From CBDDEC01 sp965198045 (lineage in GTDB: Bacteria; Chloroflexota; Dehalococcoidia; UBA2979): 64,000 nucleotides of DNA. This document shows, piece by piece, positions 24,441 to 34,034 of this stretch. A program made the position numbers and the translations under genes. The first letter of the stretch is position 1. Every line of letters starts with the position of its first letter. The notes beneath the pieces are model-generated. The model did not search any database. It saw only the letters and a list, made by a program, of their open reading frames with translations, and was not told the DNA's origin. Location of the stretch: positions 62,001 through 126,000 of the forward strand of contig CBDAOL010000009.1 in the NCBI GenBank assembly GCA_965198045.1, in the 5' to 3' direction.

Positions 24441-25188
24441 CTACATGTACTGCCCGCCGTTGAGGCTCATTTGCGCGCCGGTGTAGAAGTCGCCCTCGGT
24501 ACAGAGGAAGCGCACGGTGTTCGCGACCTCCTCGGCGGTGCCGAAGCGGCCGAGCGGGATCTGGGAGATCAGGTTCTCCTTCACCTCGTCCGGTAGCGCG
24601 GCCACCATGTCGGTCTCGACGAAGCCGGGGCAGATCGCGTTAACGGTGATCTGGTTGCGGGCGAGCTCCTTCGCGGCCGCCTTCGTGAAGGCGATCATGC
24701 CGGCCTTGGCTGCCGCGTAGTTCGACTGTCCGAGGTTGCCCATCTGACCGATGATTCGACGCCATGTTGATGATGCGGCCGAAGTTGCGTTCCCGCATGC
24801 CGCCAACCACCGCGTTCGTGCAGTAGAACATCGACGAGAGGTCGGTCGAGATCACGTTGTCCCACTCCTCGGCCGACATGCGGGCGACGGTGCGGTCGCG
24901 GTTGATGCCGGCGTTGTTCACCAGGATGTCGACCTTGCCGAACTCCTCCTCGGCGGCTGCGATCAAGCGCGCCGCATCCTCGGCGTTGGAGACATCGGCC
25001 TGCACGACCAGGGCTTTCTCACCGAGGGCTTCGATCTCGTCCTTGCAGGAAGCCGCGGACTCCTCGGACCCGTTGTAGTTGACGACGACGGACGCCCCCT
25101 CGCGCGCCAGCTCCAGGGCGCAGGCGCGGCCGATGCCCCGGCTCGAGCCCGTGACCACAGCGACCTGTCCGTCCAGACGACCCGCCAT
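24441..25188 (-). pseudogene. fabG: 3-oxoacyl-ACP reductase (FabG), interrupted by a single-base frameshift
   Basis: The first frame (from ATG 25188) encodes a typical SDR: VAVVTGSSRGIGRACALELA with the cofactor glycines, NNAGINRDRTVARM, and GRIINMAS with the catalytic serine. An extra base in the TT at 24755-24756 then shifts the frame. The second frame continues exactly with IIGQMGNLGQSNYAAAKAGM (catalytic Tyr/Lys) to LNGGQYM and a stop at 24441. Without the extra base the product would be about 248 residues, the FabG norm. It reduces 3-oxoacyl-ACP or acetoacetyl-CoA with NADPH. A sequencing error is the simplest explanation. Confidence 0.88.
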
Positions 25189-25341
25189 CAGTTTCCTCCT
25201 CGACGTTCGCGCGTTCAGGCGCGCGTCGCGCCTTCGGCATTCGGTTGCCCGGAGGTTCTATCAGGCCTCGCGCGGAGGCGCATCCCGATCCAGGGCGCGG
25301 AGGGCCGCCGAGGATTGCGCCGGGGGGTCGAGCTTGCGGTC

Positions 25342-27062
25342 TTAGACGACCGTCGGCGGGACGTATTCGCCCCACTCGTCGCGGAGCACGCCGCACATCT
25401 CGCCGAGGGTGGCGTAAGGTGCGGACCGCCTCCATGATCGGCTCCATGAGGTTGTCGTCGCCTCGGGCGGCGTCGCGCAGGCGGGCGAGGGCGCTGTCGA
25501 CCGCGCCCTGGTCGCGTTTCCGCGCGGACGCGGGCGAGACGCTCAAGCTGTGCTTCCACGACCTCGAGGTTGGGGCGGAAGATCGGCGTGGCGTCCTCGT
25601 CCTCATCGATGTAGTCGTTGACGCCGACCACGATCGTTTCGCCGGCCTCGACGGCGCGCTGAAACTGCACCGAGGCTTCCTGGATCTCCGCCTGCATGTA
25701 GCCCTGCTCGATCGCTGCGACCGCCCCGCCGAAGTCATCAACGCGGTCGAGGATGTGCCGCGCTTCTGCCTCGAGGTCGTTGGTCAGCGACTCGACGTAG
25801 TAGGAACCGGCGAGCGGGTCGACCGTTTCGGCGGCGCCCGACTCGTGGGCGATGATCTGCTGCGTCCGCAGCGCGATCTGCTGCGCGTCCTCGGTCGGCA
25901 GTGCCAGCGCCTCGTCGTAGCAGGAGAGCGCGATCGACTGCACCCCACCGGAGACGGCGGCGAGCGCCTGGATGGCTGCGCGGGCGATGTTGTTGAGCGG
26001 CTGCTGCGCCGTGAGCGTCGAACCGCCCGTCTGCGTGTGCGTGCGCAGCATCATCGCGCGCTCATCCGTGACGCCGAAGCGCGCCCGCATCTCCTTGGCC
26101 CAGAGGCGGCGCAGCGCTCGGAACTTCGCGACTTCCTCGAAGAAATTGTTGTGCGTGTTGAAAATCCAAGACCAGCGCTGCGCGACCAGGTCGAGATCGC
26201 CGCCCTGGCGCTGGCACTCCTCGAGGTAGGCAAAGGCGTTTGCGAACGCGAACGCCATCTCCTGTGCGGCCGTCGAGCCGGCCTCGCGGATGTGGTAGCC
26301 GGCGACGGAGATGGGGTTGAAGCGCGGCGCCTCCTCGGCGCAGAAGTTGACGAGGTTCGCCGCAAGGCGCACCGATTGCTGCGGCGGGAAGATGTAGGTG
26401 CCGCGGGCGACGTACTCCTTGAGCACGTCGTTCTGCGCTGTGCCGGTCACGACCGAGGGACCGTGGCCCTGTCGTTCCGCGACCGCAAGGTACATCGCCA
26501 CCAGGATGGCGGCGGGCGCGTTGATCGTCATCGACGTCGAGATCTTGTCGAGCGGGATGTCGTTGAAGAGCGTCTCCATGTCGGCCAGCGAGTCGATCGC
26601 GACGCCGACCTGGCCAACCTCGCCGAGGGCCATCGGGTCGTCCGAGTCGTAGCCAGTCTGCGTCGGTAGGTCGAAGGCGGTCGAGAGGCCGGTCTGGCCG
26701 TTCTCGATCAGGTGGCGGAAGCGCTGGTTCGTTTCCTCCGCGGTGCCGAAGCCGGCGTACTGGCGCATCGTCCAGAGGCGTCCGCGATACATCGTTGGCT
26801 GTACGCCGCGCGTGAACGGATACTCGCCGGGGAAGCCGATGTCGTCGAGGTAGTCGACGTCTTCAGTGTCGGCGGAGGTATAGAGCCGCCTGGTCTCTGC
26901 GGAGGAGGAGGCGAAGCGCTCACGGCGCTCCGGGTAGCGGTCCAGCAGGCGGGCGAGCGCGTCGGATTCCCAGGCCGTCTGCGCCTCGGAGACCGAGCGG
27001 CCGTTCGGGCTGCGGCCCTCGCCCTCGCCGGCGGTTTCGCCCTGCGTCTTCGACTGCTGCAT
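25342..27062 (-). pseudogene. Methylmalonyl-CoA mutase large-chain (catalytic subunit), two frameshifts near the 3' end
   Basis: The N-terminal and barrel parts are intact to about residue 515: FTRGVQPTMYRGRLWTMRQY, AFDLPTQTGYDSDDPMA, VAGYHIREAGSTAAQEMA (catalytic histidine) and TQTGGSTLTAQQP. The chain then shifts near 25521 (extra A in AAA) into DQGAVDSALARLRDAARGDD, and near 25418 (extra T in TT) into YATLGEMCGVLRDEWGEY, ending at TAA 25344-25342. No B12-binding domain is encoded, so the cobalamin-binding subunit must be a separate gene, not in this window. The enzyme converts methylmalonyl-CoA and succinyl-CoA. Both shifts are in homopolymers and probably not real. Confidence 0.9.
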
Positions 27063-27088
27063 CTGCGCGTCCCCTCTGTCGGTCGGGG

Positions 27089-27520
27089 CTAGTCGGCCGG
27101 CGCTTCGACCATGATCGTCGCGTCGCCGCGGATCACCTCGACGCCCTCCTGGTTGAGGACGTTGGTGTCGAGCTTGACGATGCTGCGGTCGGGGTCGACC
27201 TCGTTGACCGTGACCGTCGCGGTGATCGTATCGCCTGCGGCCACCGGCGCGCGGAATTGGAGGTTCTGGCCGAGGTAGATCACCACCGAGTCCGGGGCGA
27301 TCTTGGTCCCGAGCGTCGCCGAAATGACGCCGGCGCCCAGCATGCCGTGCGCGATCGGCTGCTTGAACCTCGTGCGGGCAGCGTAATCAGCGTCAGAGTG
27401 CAGCGGGTTGTGGTCGCCGGTGACGTTGGCGAAGGCATTGATGTCGTCCTGCGTGACCGGCTTGGAGAAGCTGGCGCTGGAGCCGACCGTGATGCCGTGA
27501 ACCGCCGGTTCCTGTGTCAT
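27089..27520 (-). CDS. MaoC-family (R)-enoyl-CoA hydratase
   Basis: The 143-residue hotdog protein has the catalytic signature NVTGDHNPLHSDADYAARTR and FKQPIAHGMLGAGVISATLG, giving the Asp/His dyad of R-specific hydratases such as PhaJ. It hydrates trans-2-enoyl-CoA to (R)-3-hydroxyacyl-CoA. ATG 27520 is preferred over an upstream start at 27583 because the domain begins there. It lies upstream of the mutase and fabG on the same strand, which together suggest acyl-CoA or polyhydroxyalkanoate metabolism, and it diverges from the SUF operon. Confidence 0.85.
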   Translation of the reverse strand: MTQEPAVHGITVGSSASFSKPVTQDDINAFANVTGDHNPLHSDADYAARTRFKQPIAHGMLGAGVISATLGTKIAPDSVVIYLGQNLQFRAPVAAGDTITATVTVNEVDPDRSIVKLDTNVLNQEGVEVIRGDATIMVEAPAD

Positions 27521-27640
27521 GTTCGCCTCCGCCTCCGCGCGCTGCTGTGGGGGCATCGTACGGGGCTGGGGAGGGGCGAACAATCTCGCCAGGACTCGCA
27601 GGAGAGGCCAGGATCGCCCCGTCGCTACTGGACAACGCTC

Positions 27641-27659
27641 ACTAATAGGGGAAATTAGT
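27641..27659. promoter_or_regulatory. Inverted repeat upstream of sufR
   Basis: ACTAAT (27641-27646) and ATTAGT (27654-27659) form a perfect 6-base inverted repeat with a 7-base spacer, in an AT-rich island within GC-rich DNA between the divergent maoC and sufR genes. Spacing and size would suit a dimeric repressor such as SufR. Confidence 0.5.
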
Positions 27660-27680
27660 TCAATAGATGCATAAAAACCG

Positions 27681-27709
27681 TTGACCGCCGCCTGGCGCGG
27701 TCATACGCT
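27681..27709 (+). promoter_or_regulatory. Candidate promoter of the SUF operon
   Basis: TTGACC (27681-27686) and TACGCT (27704-27709) are separated by 17 bases, a sigma-70-like layout, 22 bases after the inverted repeat at 27641-27659 and about 95 bases before the sufR ATG. The -10 match is weak. Confidence 0.4.
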
Positions 27710-27804
27710 GGTTGTGCGAGCGGAGAGTGCTTCGCACACACCGCAGAGGAGCAACCGGATCGAGAGGCCGCGGGGCGCTCGGATCCACCTCGCGGCGGGG
27801 GCAT

Positions 27805-28506
27805 ATGCAGAAGACGCGCGACGAAGTCGTACGGATCCTCAACGAGCGCGGCGAGGCCTCGGTGGCCGAGCTGGCGGAGGCGATCGGCGTCTCCAAGGGC
27901 TCGATCCGCCGGCACATGGACATCATGGTTGCCGACGGGCTGCTCGGCACGCGGCTCGTGAGGCAGGGTCGCGGCCGGCCCCTGACGCGCTACTCGCTGT
28001 CCGAGGCCGGCGAGGAGCAGGGCTCCGCAGAGCACTACTCACGTCTCCTCGACCGCATGTCGCCGGCGCTCGCCGCCCTGCCGTCAGAGGCGGTGGACGG
28101 ACGCAGCGGCGCGGCCATCCTCGACGAACTCTTCGACCAGATCGCAAACGCGGTGGCCGAGGAGCACGCGCCGCGGGTGACCGCGGAACACCTCGAGGGC
28201 CGCGTGGAACAGGTCACGGACGTGCTGCGCGAAGAGGGGATCCTCGAGGACGTGCGCGACGAGGGCGACTTCTTCCTGCTGCGCAACAGCGGGTGTCCCT
28301 ACCGCTCCACGGCGGCTGAGACGCACGCCTGCTGTGCCGCGGACCGGCGCACCATCGAGCTGCTGCTCGGCGCACCGGTGGAGCAGATCAAGACCGTCGC
28401 CACTGGCGGCGAGCTATGCGAGTACGTCGTCCGCAAGGACGAGCCGATCTCGAGTGCCGGCTTGAATGTCGAGGCAGTGATTAACCGAACGACGGAGGCG
28501 GGATGA
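27805..28506 (+). CDS. sufR: SufR-type iron-sulfur repressor
   Basis: The 233-residue protein has an N-terminal DeoR/ArsR-like winged helix (VAELAEAIGVSKGSIRRHMD) and a C-terminal cluster-binding part with cysteines in NSGCPYR, THACCAADRR and GELCEYVV, the spacing expected for a [4Fe-4S] SufR. In cyanobacteria and actinobacteria SufR represses suf when clusters are plentiful. The ATG at 27805 follows GGCGGGGGC and is preferred to an upstream start. The stop overlaps sufC (ATGA), so the regulator heads its own operon. Confidence 0.88.
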   Translation: MQKTRDEVVRILNERGEASVAELAEAIGVSKGSIRRHMDIMVADGLLGTRLVRQGRGRPLTRYSLSEAGEEQGSAEHYSRLLDRMSPALAALPSEAVDGRSGAAILDELFDQIANAVAEEHAPRVTAEHLEGRVEQVTDVLREEGILEDVRDEGDFFLLRNSGCPYRSTAAETHACCAADRRTIELLLGAPVEQIKTVATGGELCEYVVRKDEPISSAGLNVEAVINRTTEAG

Positions 28507-29306
28507 GCGATCCGATTCTGGAAGTGAGCGGCCTTGAGGTCAGTGTGACCGGCAGCCCTGAGATCAAGATCGTCAAGGGCATCGACCTCGTCGTGCGCCC
28601 GGGCGAGGTGCACGCGCTGATGGGCCCGAACGGCTCGGGCAAGAGCACCCTGGCCAACGCGATCGCCGGCAGCCCGGCCTACACGGTCGATGCCGGTGAG
28701 ATCCGCTTCAAGGGCGAGAACATCACCGAGGAGCGGGCCGACGCGCGTGCTCGGATGGGGCTGTTCCTCTCGTTTCAGTACCCCACCTCGATTCCCGGCG
28801 TGACGATGGTCAACTTCATGCGCGAGGCGCTGAAGGCACGCCGTGGCGAAGAGATGCCGGCTCGCGAGTTCCTGGCGGAGCTGCGGTCAGTCCTCAAGAC
28901 GCTGCTCATCGAGGAAGACTTCGCGCGGCGCTACGTGAACGAAGGGTTCTCCGGCGGCGAAAAGAAGCGCGCCGAGATCCTGCAGCTCGGAATGCTCAAG
29001 CCCGACCTCGCCATCCTCGACGAGACCGATAGCGGCCTCGATGTGGACGCGCTGCGAACAGTGGCGGAGGGCGTGGACGCGCTGCGCACCCCGGACATCG
29101 GGGTGGTGATCATCACGCACTACCAGCGGATCCTGAACTACATCACGCCGGACATCGTCCACGTACTGGTCGGTGGCCGCATCGTGCGCTCCGGCGACGC
29201 CGAGCTGGCGAAGCAGATCGAGGCCGAGGGCTACGAGCCGCTCCTGGAGGAGCTCGGGCTCACCGCTCCAGCAGAAACCGAGGCGACCGAGGGGGTGCCG
29301 GCATGA
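28503..29306 (+). CDS. sufC: SUF system ATPase SufC
   Basis: The 267-residue ABC-type ATPase has Walker A MGPNGSGKSTLANAIAG, the signature NEGFSGGEKKRAEILQLG and Walker B AILDETDSGLD, the SufC-specific form with Thr-Asp rather than Pro. It drives conformational change in the SufBCD scaffold during Fe-S cluster assembly. Both ends overlap neighbours by 4 bases, consistent with tight coupling of sufR-C-B. Confidence 0.95.
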   Translation: MSDPILEVSGLEVSVTGSPEIKIVKGIDLVVRPGEVHALMGPNGSGKSTLANAIAGSPAYTVDAGEIRFKGENITEERADARARMGLFLSFQYPTSIPGVTMVNFMREALKARRGEEMPAREFLAELRSVLKTLLIEEDFARRYVNEGFSGGEKKRAEILQLGMLKPDLAILDETDSGLDVDALRTVAEGVDALRTPDIGVVIITHYQRILNYITPDIVHVLVGGRIVRSGDAELAKQIEAEGYEPLLEELGLTAPAETEATEGVPA

Positions 29307-30742
29307 CCACAGGACAGGAACGGGTGAGTGCAGAGCAGGAGCGCGCCCGCGGCGCCGTCGGCGAGTACCAGTGGGGCTTCCACGACGATGAGCAGCCGCT
29401 GTTCATCGCCGAGAAGGGCCTGAACGAGGACGTCATCCGCGGCATGTCGGGCATGAAGGGCGAGCCCGCCTGGATGCTCGAGTACCGCCTCGACGCGTAC
29501 CAGCGCTTCCTCGAGCTGTCCGACCCGAGCTGGGCCGGCAGTCCCGAGCTGCTCGATGACATCGACTTCGACGACATCCACTACTACGTGAAGGCGACCG
29601 AGGAGGGCGCGGCCGACTGGGATGACGTGCCTGAGTACATCAAGGACACGTTCGACAAGCTCGGCATCCCGGAGGCGGAGCGCCAGTTCCTCGCGGGCGC
29701 AGGGGCGCAGTACGACTCAGAGGTCGTGTACCACAACATCCGCGAAGACCTGGAGCAGCAGGGCGTCATCTTCCTCGGCATGGACCAGGGTCTGGCCGAG
29801 CACGAGGACCTGGTGCGCGAGCACTTCGGCACGATCGTGCCATCCGGCGACAACCGCTACGCCGCGCTGAACTCCGCCATCTGGTCGGGCGGCTCGTTCA
29901 TCTACGTGCCACCGGGCGTCGAGGTTGACGTCCCCCTGCAGGCCTACTTCCGCATCAACACCGAGAACATGGGCCAGTTCGAGCGCACGCTGATCATCGC
30001 CGACGAGGGCAGCCGTATTCACTACGTCGAGGGCTGTACCGCGCCGATCTACTCGACCAACTCGCTGCACTCGGCGGTGGTCGAAATCGTGGTCAAGAAG
30101 GACGCGCGCATGCGCTACACCACGATCCAGAACTGGTCGAACAACGTCTACAACCTCGTGACGAAGCGTGCCTACGCCTACGAGGGCGCGATCATGGAGT
30201 GGGTCGACGGCAACATCGGCAGCAAGCTGACGATGAAGTACCCCTCGATCTTCCTCATGGGCGAGCAGGCGCACGGCGAGATCCTGTCGCTGGCGATCGC
30301 GGGTGACGGGCAGCATCAGGACGCGGGCGGCAAGGTCGTCCACGTCGCGCCGAACACCTCGTCCGCCATCGTTTCGAAGTCCGTGTCACGCGGTGCGGGC
30401 CGCACCTCCTACCGCGGCTTGCTCAAGGTCTACGAAGGCGCCGAAAACACCTCATCGACCGTGCGCTGCGACGCGCTGCTGCTCGACGAGCAGTCGCGGT
30501 CGGACACCTATCCGACGATGGAGGTCGACGAGGAGCGCGTGAACATCGGGCACGAGGCGTCGGTCTCGAAGCTCGGTGACGACCAGCTCTTCTACCTGAT
30601 GTCCCGCGGCATCACCGAGGAAGAAGCGGCAAAGATGGTCGTCAACGGCTTCGTCGAGCCGATCGTGAAGGAGCTCCCGATGGAGTACGCGATCGAGCTC
30701 AACCGTCTGATCGAACTCCAGATGGAAGGCTCGGTCGGCTGA
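29303..30742 (+). CDS. sufB: Fe-S assembly scaffold SufB
   Basis: The 479-residue protein follows SufB throughout: GLNEDVIRGMSGMKGEPAWM near the N-terminus, the beta-helix region IYVPPGVEVDVPLQAYFRIN, EGCTAPIYSTNSLHSAVVE with the conserved cysteine, and the C-terminal FYLMSRGITEEEAAKMVVNG. SufB builds the cluster with SufC and SufD. It overlaps sufC and shares one base with the sufD start (TGATG). Confidence 0.96.
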   Translation: MTTGQERVSAEQERARGAVGEYQWGFHDDEQPLFIAEKGLNEDVIRGMSGMKGEPAWMLEYRLDAYQRFLELSDPSWAGSPELLDDIDFDDIHYYVKATEEGAADWDDVPEYIKDTFDKLGIPEAERQFLAGAGAQYDSEVVYHNIREDLEQQGVIFLGMDQGLAEHEDLVREHFGTIVPSGDNRYAALNSAIWSGGSFIYVPPGVEVDVPLQAYFRINTENMGQFERTLIIADEGSRIHYVEGCTAPIYSTNSLHSAVVEIVVKKDARMRYTTIQNWSNNVYNLVTKRAYAYEGAIMEWVDGNIGSKLTMKYPSIFLMGEQAHGEILSLAIAGDGQHQDAGGKVVHVAPNTSSAIVSKSVSRGAGRTSYRGLLKVYEGAENTSSTVRCDALLLDEQSRSDTYPTMEVDEERVNIGHEASVSKLGDDQLFYLMSRGITEEEAAKMVVNGFVEPIVKELPMEYAIELNRLIELQMEGSVG

Positions 30743-31920
30743 TGCCCGACACGGCCACCGCGATGGTCCTCGGCGCATTGACCGAGGCGACGGCGCTCGC
30801 CTCAGCACGGGAGCGCAACGAGCCCCAGTGGCTCCTCGACCGCCGCGCCGAGGCCGCGCGCGCGTTCGCCGCGCTCCCGCTGCCGACGCCCGCGTTGCGA
30901 CCGTGGAAGTACACCGACATCACCGGCCTGGACCTCGAGTCGTACGAGCTGGCCGCTCTTACGGTCAGCGCGGAGGGCACGACCGCCCTCGGTGCTGACA
31001 GCCCACTCGGCACGCTCGTCAGCGCTGACGACGGCAAGTTCGCGGCTGCCAACCTCGCGCTCGCCGAACCGATCGTGCTCTCGTTCGCACGCAACGAGGT
31101 GCGCGCGAAGCCGGTCGTTGTCGAACTGTCCGCCACCAGCGGCGCCGTATTCCCCCGGCTGCTGATTGAGGCGGCCGAGGGCGCTGAGGCGACCGTGTTG
31201 CTCCGCCTGCGGTCCGGCGACGAGCCGCTCTTCGCCGCCGGTGTGACCGAGATTCTCGCGGGGCAGGGTGCACGCGTGCGACTGCTCATCGATCAGCGCT
31301 GGGGCGCACAGACGATCGACGTCAGCACGCTACGAGCACGCCTCGGGCGCGACGCCGACGTCAACATCGCGACGATGGCGTTCGGCGCGAAGCTCTTCAA
31401 GCAGACGGCCGAGGCGCTGCTCGAGGGCGAAGGCGCCAACTCGACGATCCGGGGCGTCGCACTCGGCGATTCCGACCAGCACTTCGACTTCGTCACGCTG
31501 CAGGACCACACGGGCGAGCACACGACCTCGGACGTTCAGATCAAGGCAGCGCTGGCGGGCGCCTCGAAGTCCATCTACTACGGCATCACCCGCGTCGGCG
31601 AGACCGCTGCCGGCGCCGAGGCGAACCAGGAAAACCGCAACCTGCTGCTGTCCCGCCGCGCAAAGGCCGATAGCGACCCGGTGCTCGAAATCCTGACGTC
31701 CGAGGTGATCCGCTGTATGCACGGCGCAACCGTCGGCCCGGTCGACGAGGAGGCGCTGTTCTACCTCCAGTCGCGCGGCCTCGACCGCCGGCAGTCGTTG
31801 CAGCTGCTCGTAGCAGGGTTCTTCCAATCGGTCGCGGGCCACATCCCGATCGAGGGCGTCAGCGAAGAGATCAGCGAGCTCGTTCACGCGAAGCTGGCGA
31901 TCGCCGAGCTGGCCGAGTGA
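30742..31920 (+). CDS. sufD: Fe-S assembly protein SufD
   Basis: The 392-residue SufD has the family C-terminal beta-helix with LQDHTGEHTTSDVQIKAALA, MHGATVGPVDEEALFYLQSR and ISELVHAKLAIAELAE. The N-terminus contains PLPTPALRPWKYTDITGLDL, usual for SufD. It partners SufB in the SufBC2D complex and is needed for iron entry. It starts on the last base of the sufB stop. Confidence 0.95.
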   Translation: MPDTATAMVLGALTEATALASARERNEPQWLLDRRAEAARAFAALPLPTPALRPWKYTDITGLDLESYELAALTVSAEGTTALGADSPLGTLVSADDGKFAAANLALAEPIVLSFARNEVRAKPVVVELSATSGAVFPRLLIEAAEGAEATVLLRLRSGDEPLFAAGVTEILAGQGARVRLLIDQRWGAQTIDVSTLRARLGRDADVNIATMAFGAKLFKQTAEALLEGEGANSTIRGVALGDSDQHFDFVTLQDHTGEHTTSDVQIKAALAGASKSIYYGITRVGETAAGAEANQENRNLLLSRRAKADSDPVLEILTSEVIRCMHGATVGPVDEEALFYLQSRGLDRRQSLQLLVAGFFQSVAGHIPIEGVSEEISELVHAKLAIAELAE

Positions 31921-31930
31921 GGTCGCCCGG

Positions 31931-32266
31931 ATGACGAGCCAGCGCGTCGGTCATCTCTCGGACGTGCCGGAGGGCACTGTCCGCGTGGTCGAGTGCGCTG
32001 AGGGCCGCTCGCTGGCGCTCGCGAACGTCGAAGGCGAGCTGTACGCGATCGACAACATCTGCACGCACGACGCGGGACCCCTCGGCGAGGGAGAGCTGTT
32101 CCAGGGGCGGGTGATCTGTCCTCGGCACGGCGCCGCCTTCGATCCGAAGACGGGCCGGGTGCTCACGCTGCCCGCTGTGCGCGATGTCGCTGCGTACGAG
32201 GTCAGCATCGACGGCGACGAGGTGTACGTGGACTGCCCCCGCGAGAACAGCGAGCAGGCATCGTGA
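31931..32266 (+). CDS. Rieske-type [2Fe-2S] ferredoxin in the SUF operon
   Basis: The 111-residue protein is a small soluble Rieske domain with both cluster motifs, NICTHDAGPLGEG and VICPRHGAAFDPKTG (Cys-x-His and Cys-x-x-His). Such non-haem-type ferredoxins sit between sufD and sufS in many actinobacterial and Chloroflexota suf operons. It may supply electrons for cluster assembly or repair, which is inference. It overlaps the sufS start (GTGA) and follows sufD by 10 bases. Confidence 0.92.
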   Translation: MTSQRVGHLSDVPEGTVRVVECAEGRSLALANVEGELYAIDNICTHDAGPLGEGELFQGRVICPRHGAAFDPKTGRVLTLPAVRDVAAYEVSIDGDEVYVDCPRENSEQAS

Positions 32267-33528
32267 CCATCTCCCCCGCCCGCATCGACATCGATAAAGT
32301 GCGCCGCGACTTCCCGGTGCTCAAGCGCGAGGTCCGCCCGGGCGTCCAGCTCGTGTACCTCGATAACGCTGCCACCTCGCAGCGGCCGGTGCAGGTGATC
32401 GCCGAGATCACCCGCTTCTACCGCGACCACAACGCCAACATCCACCGCGGCGTGCACACGCTCTCCGTCGAGGCGACCGAGCTGTATGAGGGCGCGCGCG
32501 CGAAGGTCGCCGCCTTCATCAACGCACCCGACCCGAGAGAGGTCATCTACACGCGCAACACCACCGAGTCGATCAACCTCGTGGCGCACGGCTGGGGCCG
32601 CAAGTTCCTCGAGGCGGGCGACGAGGTCGTGCTGACAGAGATCGAGCACCACTCGAACATCGTACCGTGGCAGCTGCTGCGCGACGAGCGCGGCATCGTG
32701 CTCAAGTTCATCCCGATGCTGCCCGACGGCACCATCGACATGGACGTTGCGCGCGAGCTGATCGGGCCGAAGACACGCCTCGTCGGCGCGGTTCACATGT
32801 CGAACGCCCTCGGCACGATCGTGCCCGTCGAGGAACTGATCGGCCTCGCGAAGGAACATGGGGCGCTCACGCTCATCGATGGTGCTCAGTCGGTACCGCA
32901 CATGCCGGTCGACGTGCAGGCGCTCGGCGCGGACTTCCTCGCGCTCTCCGCGCACAAGATGCTCGGCCCGACTGGCATCGGGGCACTGTGGGGTCGCATG
33001 GAGTTGCTCGAGGCGATGGATCCGTTCATGGGCGGCGGCGAGATGATCTCCACGGTCACCCTCGAGGAGTCGACGTGGGCGGAGGTGCCGGCGAAGTTCG
33101 AAGCGGGCACGCCACACATCGCGGGCGCGGTCGGCTTCGGTGCGGCCGTCGACTACCTGAACGCGATCGGCATGGACGCCGTACGCGCGCACGAGCTCGA
33201 GATCGTCGAGTACGCGATGCGCCGCCTCGGCGACGTGCCCGGCGTCACCATCTTTGGTCCCGACGACCCGCAGCAGCGCGGCGGCGTCGTTTCCTTCGAA
33301 CTCGAGGGCGTGCATCCGCACGACCTCGGGCAGGTGCTGGACGAGAAGGGGGTCGCGATTCGGACCGGGCACCACTGCGCCCAGCCCGTGATGGCAGCGC
33401 TGGAGGTGCCAGCCACGGCGCGTGCGTCGTTCTATATCTACTCGACGAACGACGAGGTCGATGCGCTCGTGCGGGGGGTCGAAGCGGCCAGTGAGTTCTT
33501 CAGGCCGACGAAGGGAGGGGACGCATGA
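32263..33528 (+). CDS. sufS: Cysteine desulfurase SufS
   Basis: The 421-residue PLP enzyme is a group II cysteine desulfurase. It has the PLP lysine in LSAHKMLGPTGIG (Lys232), the N-terminal YLDNAATSQRPVQVI and the catalytic cysteine in IRTGHHCAQPVM (Cys372). It takes sulfur from cysteine as persulfide and passes it to SufU. GTG start overlapping the ferredoxin gene; its stop overlaps sufU (ATGA). Confidence 0.95.
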   Translation: MTISPARIDIDKVRRDFPVLKREVRPGVQLVYLDNAATSQRPVQVIAEITRFYRDHNANIHRGVHTLSVEATELYEGARAKVAAFINAPDPREVIYTRNTTESINLVAHGWGRKFLEAGDEVVLTEIEHHSNIVPWQLLRDERGIVLKFIPMLPDGTIDMDVARELIGPKTRLVGAVHMSNALGTIVPVEELIGLAKEHGALTLIDGAQSVPHMPVDVQALGADFLALSAHKMLGPTGIGALWGRMELLEAMDPFMGGGEMISTVTLEESTWAEVPAKFEAGTPHIAGAVGFGAAVDYLNAIGMDAVRAHELEIVEYAMRRLGDVPGVTIFGPDDPQQRGGVVSFELEGVHPHDLGQVLDEKGVAIRTGHHCAQPVMAALEVPATARASFYIYSTNDEVDALVRGVEAASEFFRPTKGGDA

Positions 33529-34034
33529 GCGGCGGCAGCCTCCTCGAGGATCTGTACAAGGAGATCCTGCTCGACCACTACCGGAACCCGCGAAACAAAG
33601 GCTCGCTGGACGTTCCCAGCTGCGCAGCCGATGGCGCGAACCCACTCTGCGGCGACCAGGTCACCGTCGAGGCCAACCTCGAGGGCGATCGCATCGCGGA
33701 GGTCACGTTCGAGGGGCGCGGCTGCTCCATCTCGCAGGCCTCGGCCTCGATGATGACGGAGTACGTGCAGGGTCGGACGGTGGACCAGGCGCGGCATGGC
33801 GTCGACGCCTTCCAGCGGATGATGATCGAGGCGGAGACGCCCGATGAGGAGGGCCTCGACGACATCGAGGCTCTGATCGGCGTGGCCAAGTTCCCCGCGC
33901 GGGTGAAGTGCGCCTCGCTGGCATGGAAGACACTCGAGCGAGCACTCGACGGCAAGGGCAACGGCGCCGTCACCACGGATGAACGCAGCAGATCCGCGGC
34001 AGCGGGTGCAGTCGGAGACGGCGGTAGCTCATGA
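33525..34034 (+). CDS. sufU: Sulfur-transfer protein SufU
   Basis: The 169-residue protein has the three SufU/IscU cysteines with the SufU layout: Cys42 in GANPLCGDQV, Cys67 in GRGCSISQASASMM and Cys129 in RVKCASLAWKTLERAL. The spacing between the second and third (62 residues) shows the insert that separates zinc-dependent SufU from IscU. It accepts persulfide from SufS. The C-terminal 25 residues are a low-complexity extension. Confidence 0.93.
   Translation: MSGGSLLEDLYKEILLDHYRNPRNKGSLDVPSCAADGANPLCGDQVTVEANLEGDRIAEVTFEGRGCSISQASASMMTEYVQGRTVDQARHGVDAFQRMMIEAETPDEEGLDDIEALIGVAKFPARVKCASLAWKTLERALDGKGNGAVTTDERSRSAAAGAVGDGGSS

Noticed and set aside
25245..26669. 474-codon plus-strand frame antisense to methylmalonyl-CoA mutase
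   Set aside because: Low-complexity Arg/Asp/Leu composition typical of a shadow of a GC-rich gene; the mutase is unmistakable on the other strand.
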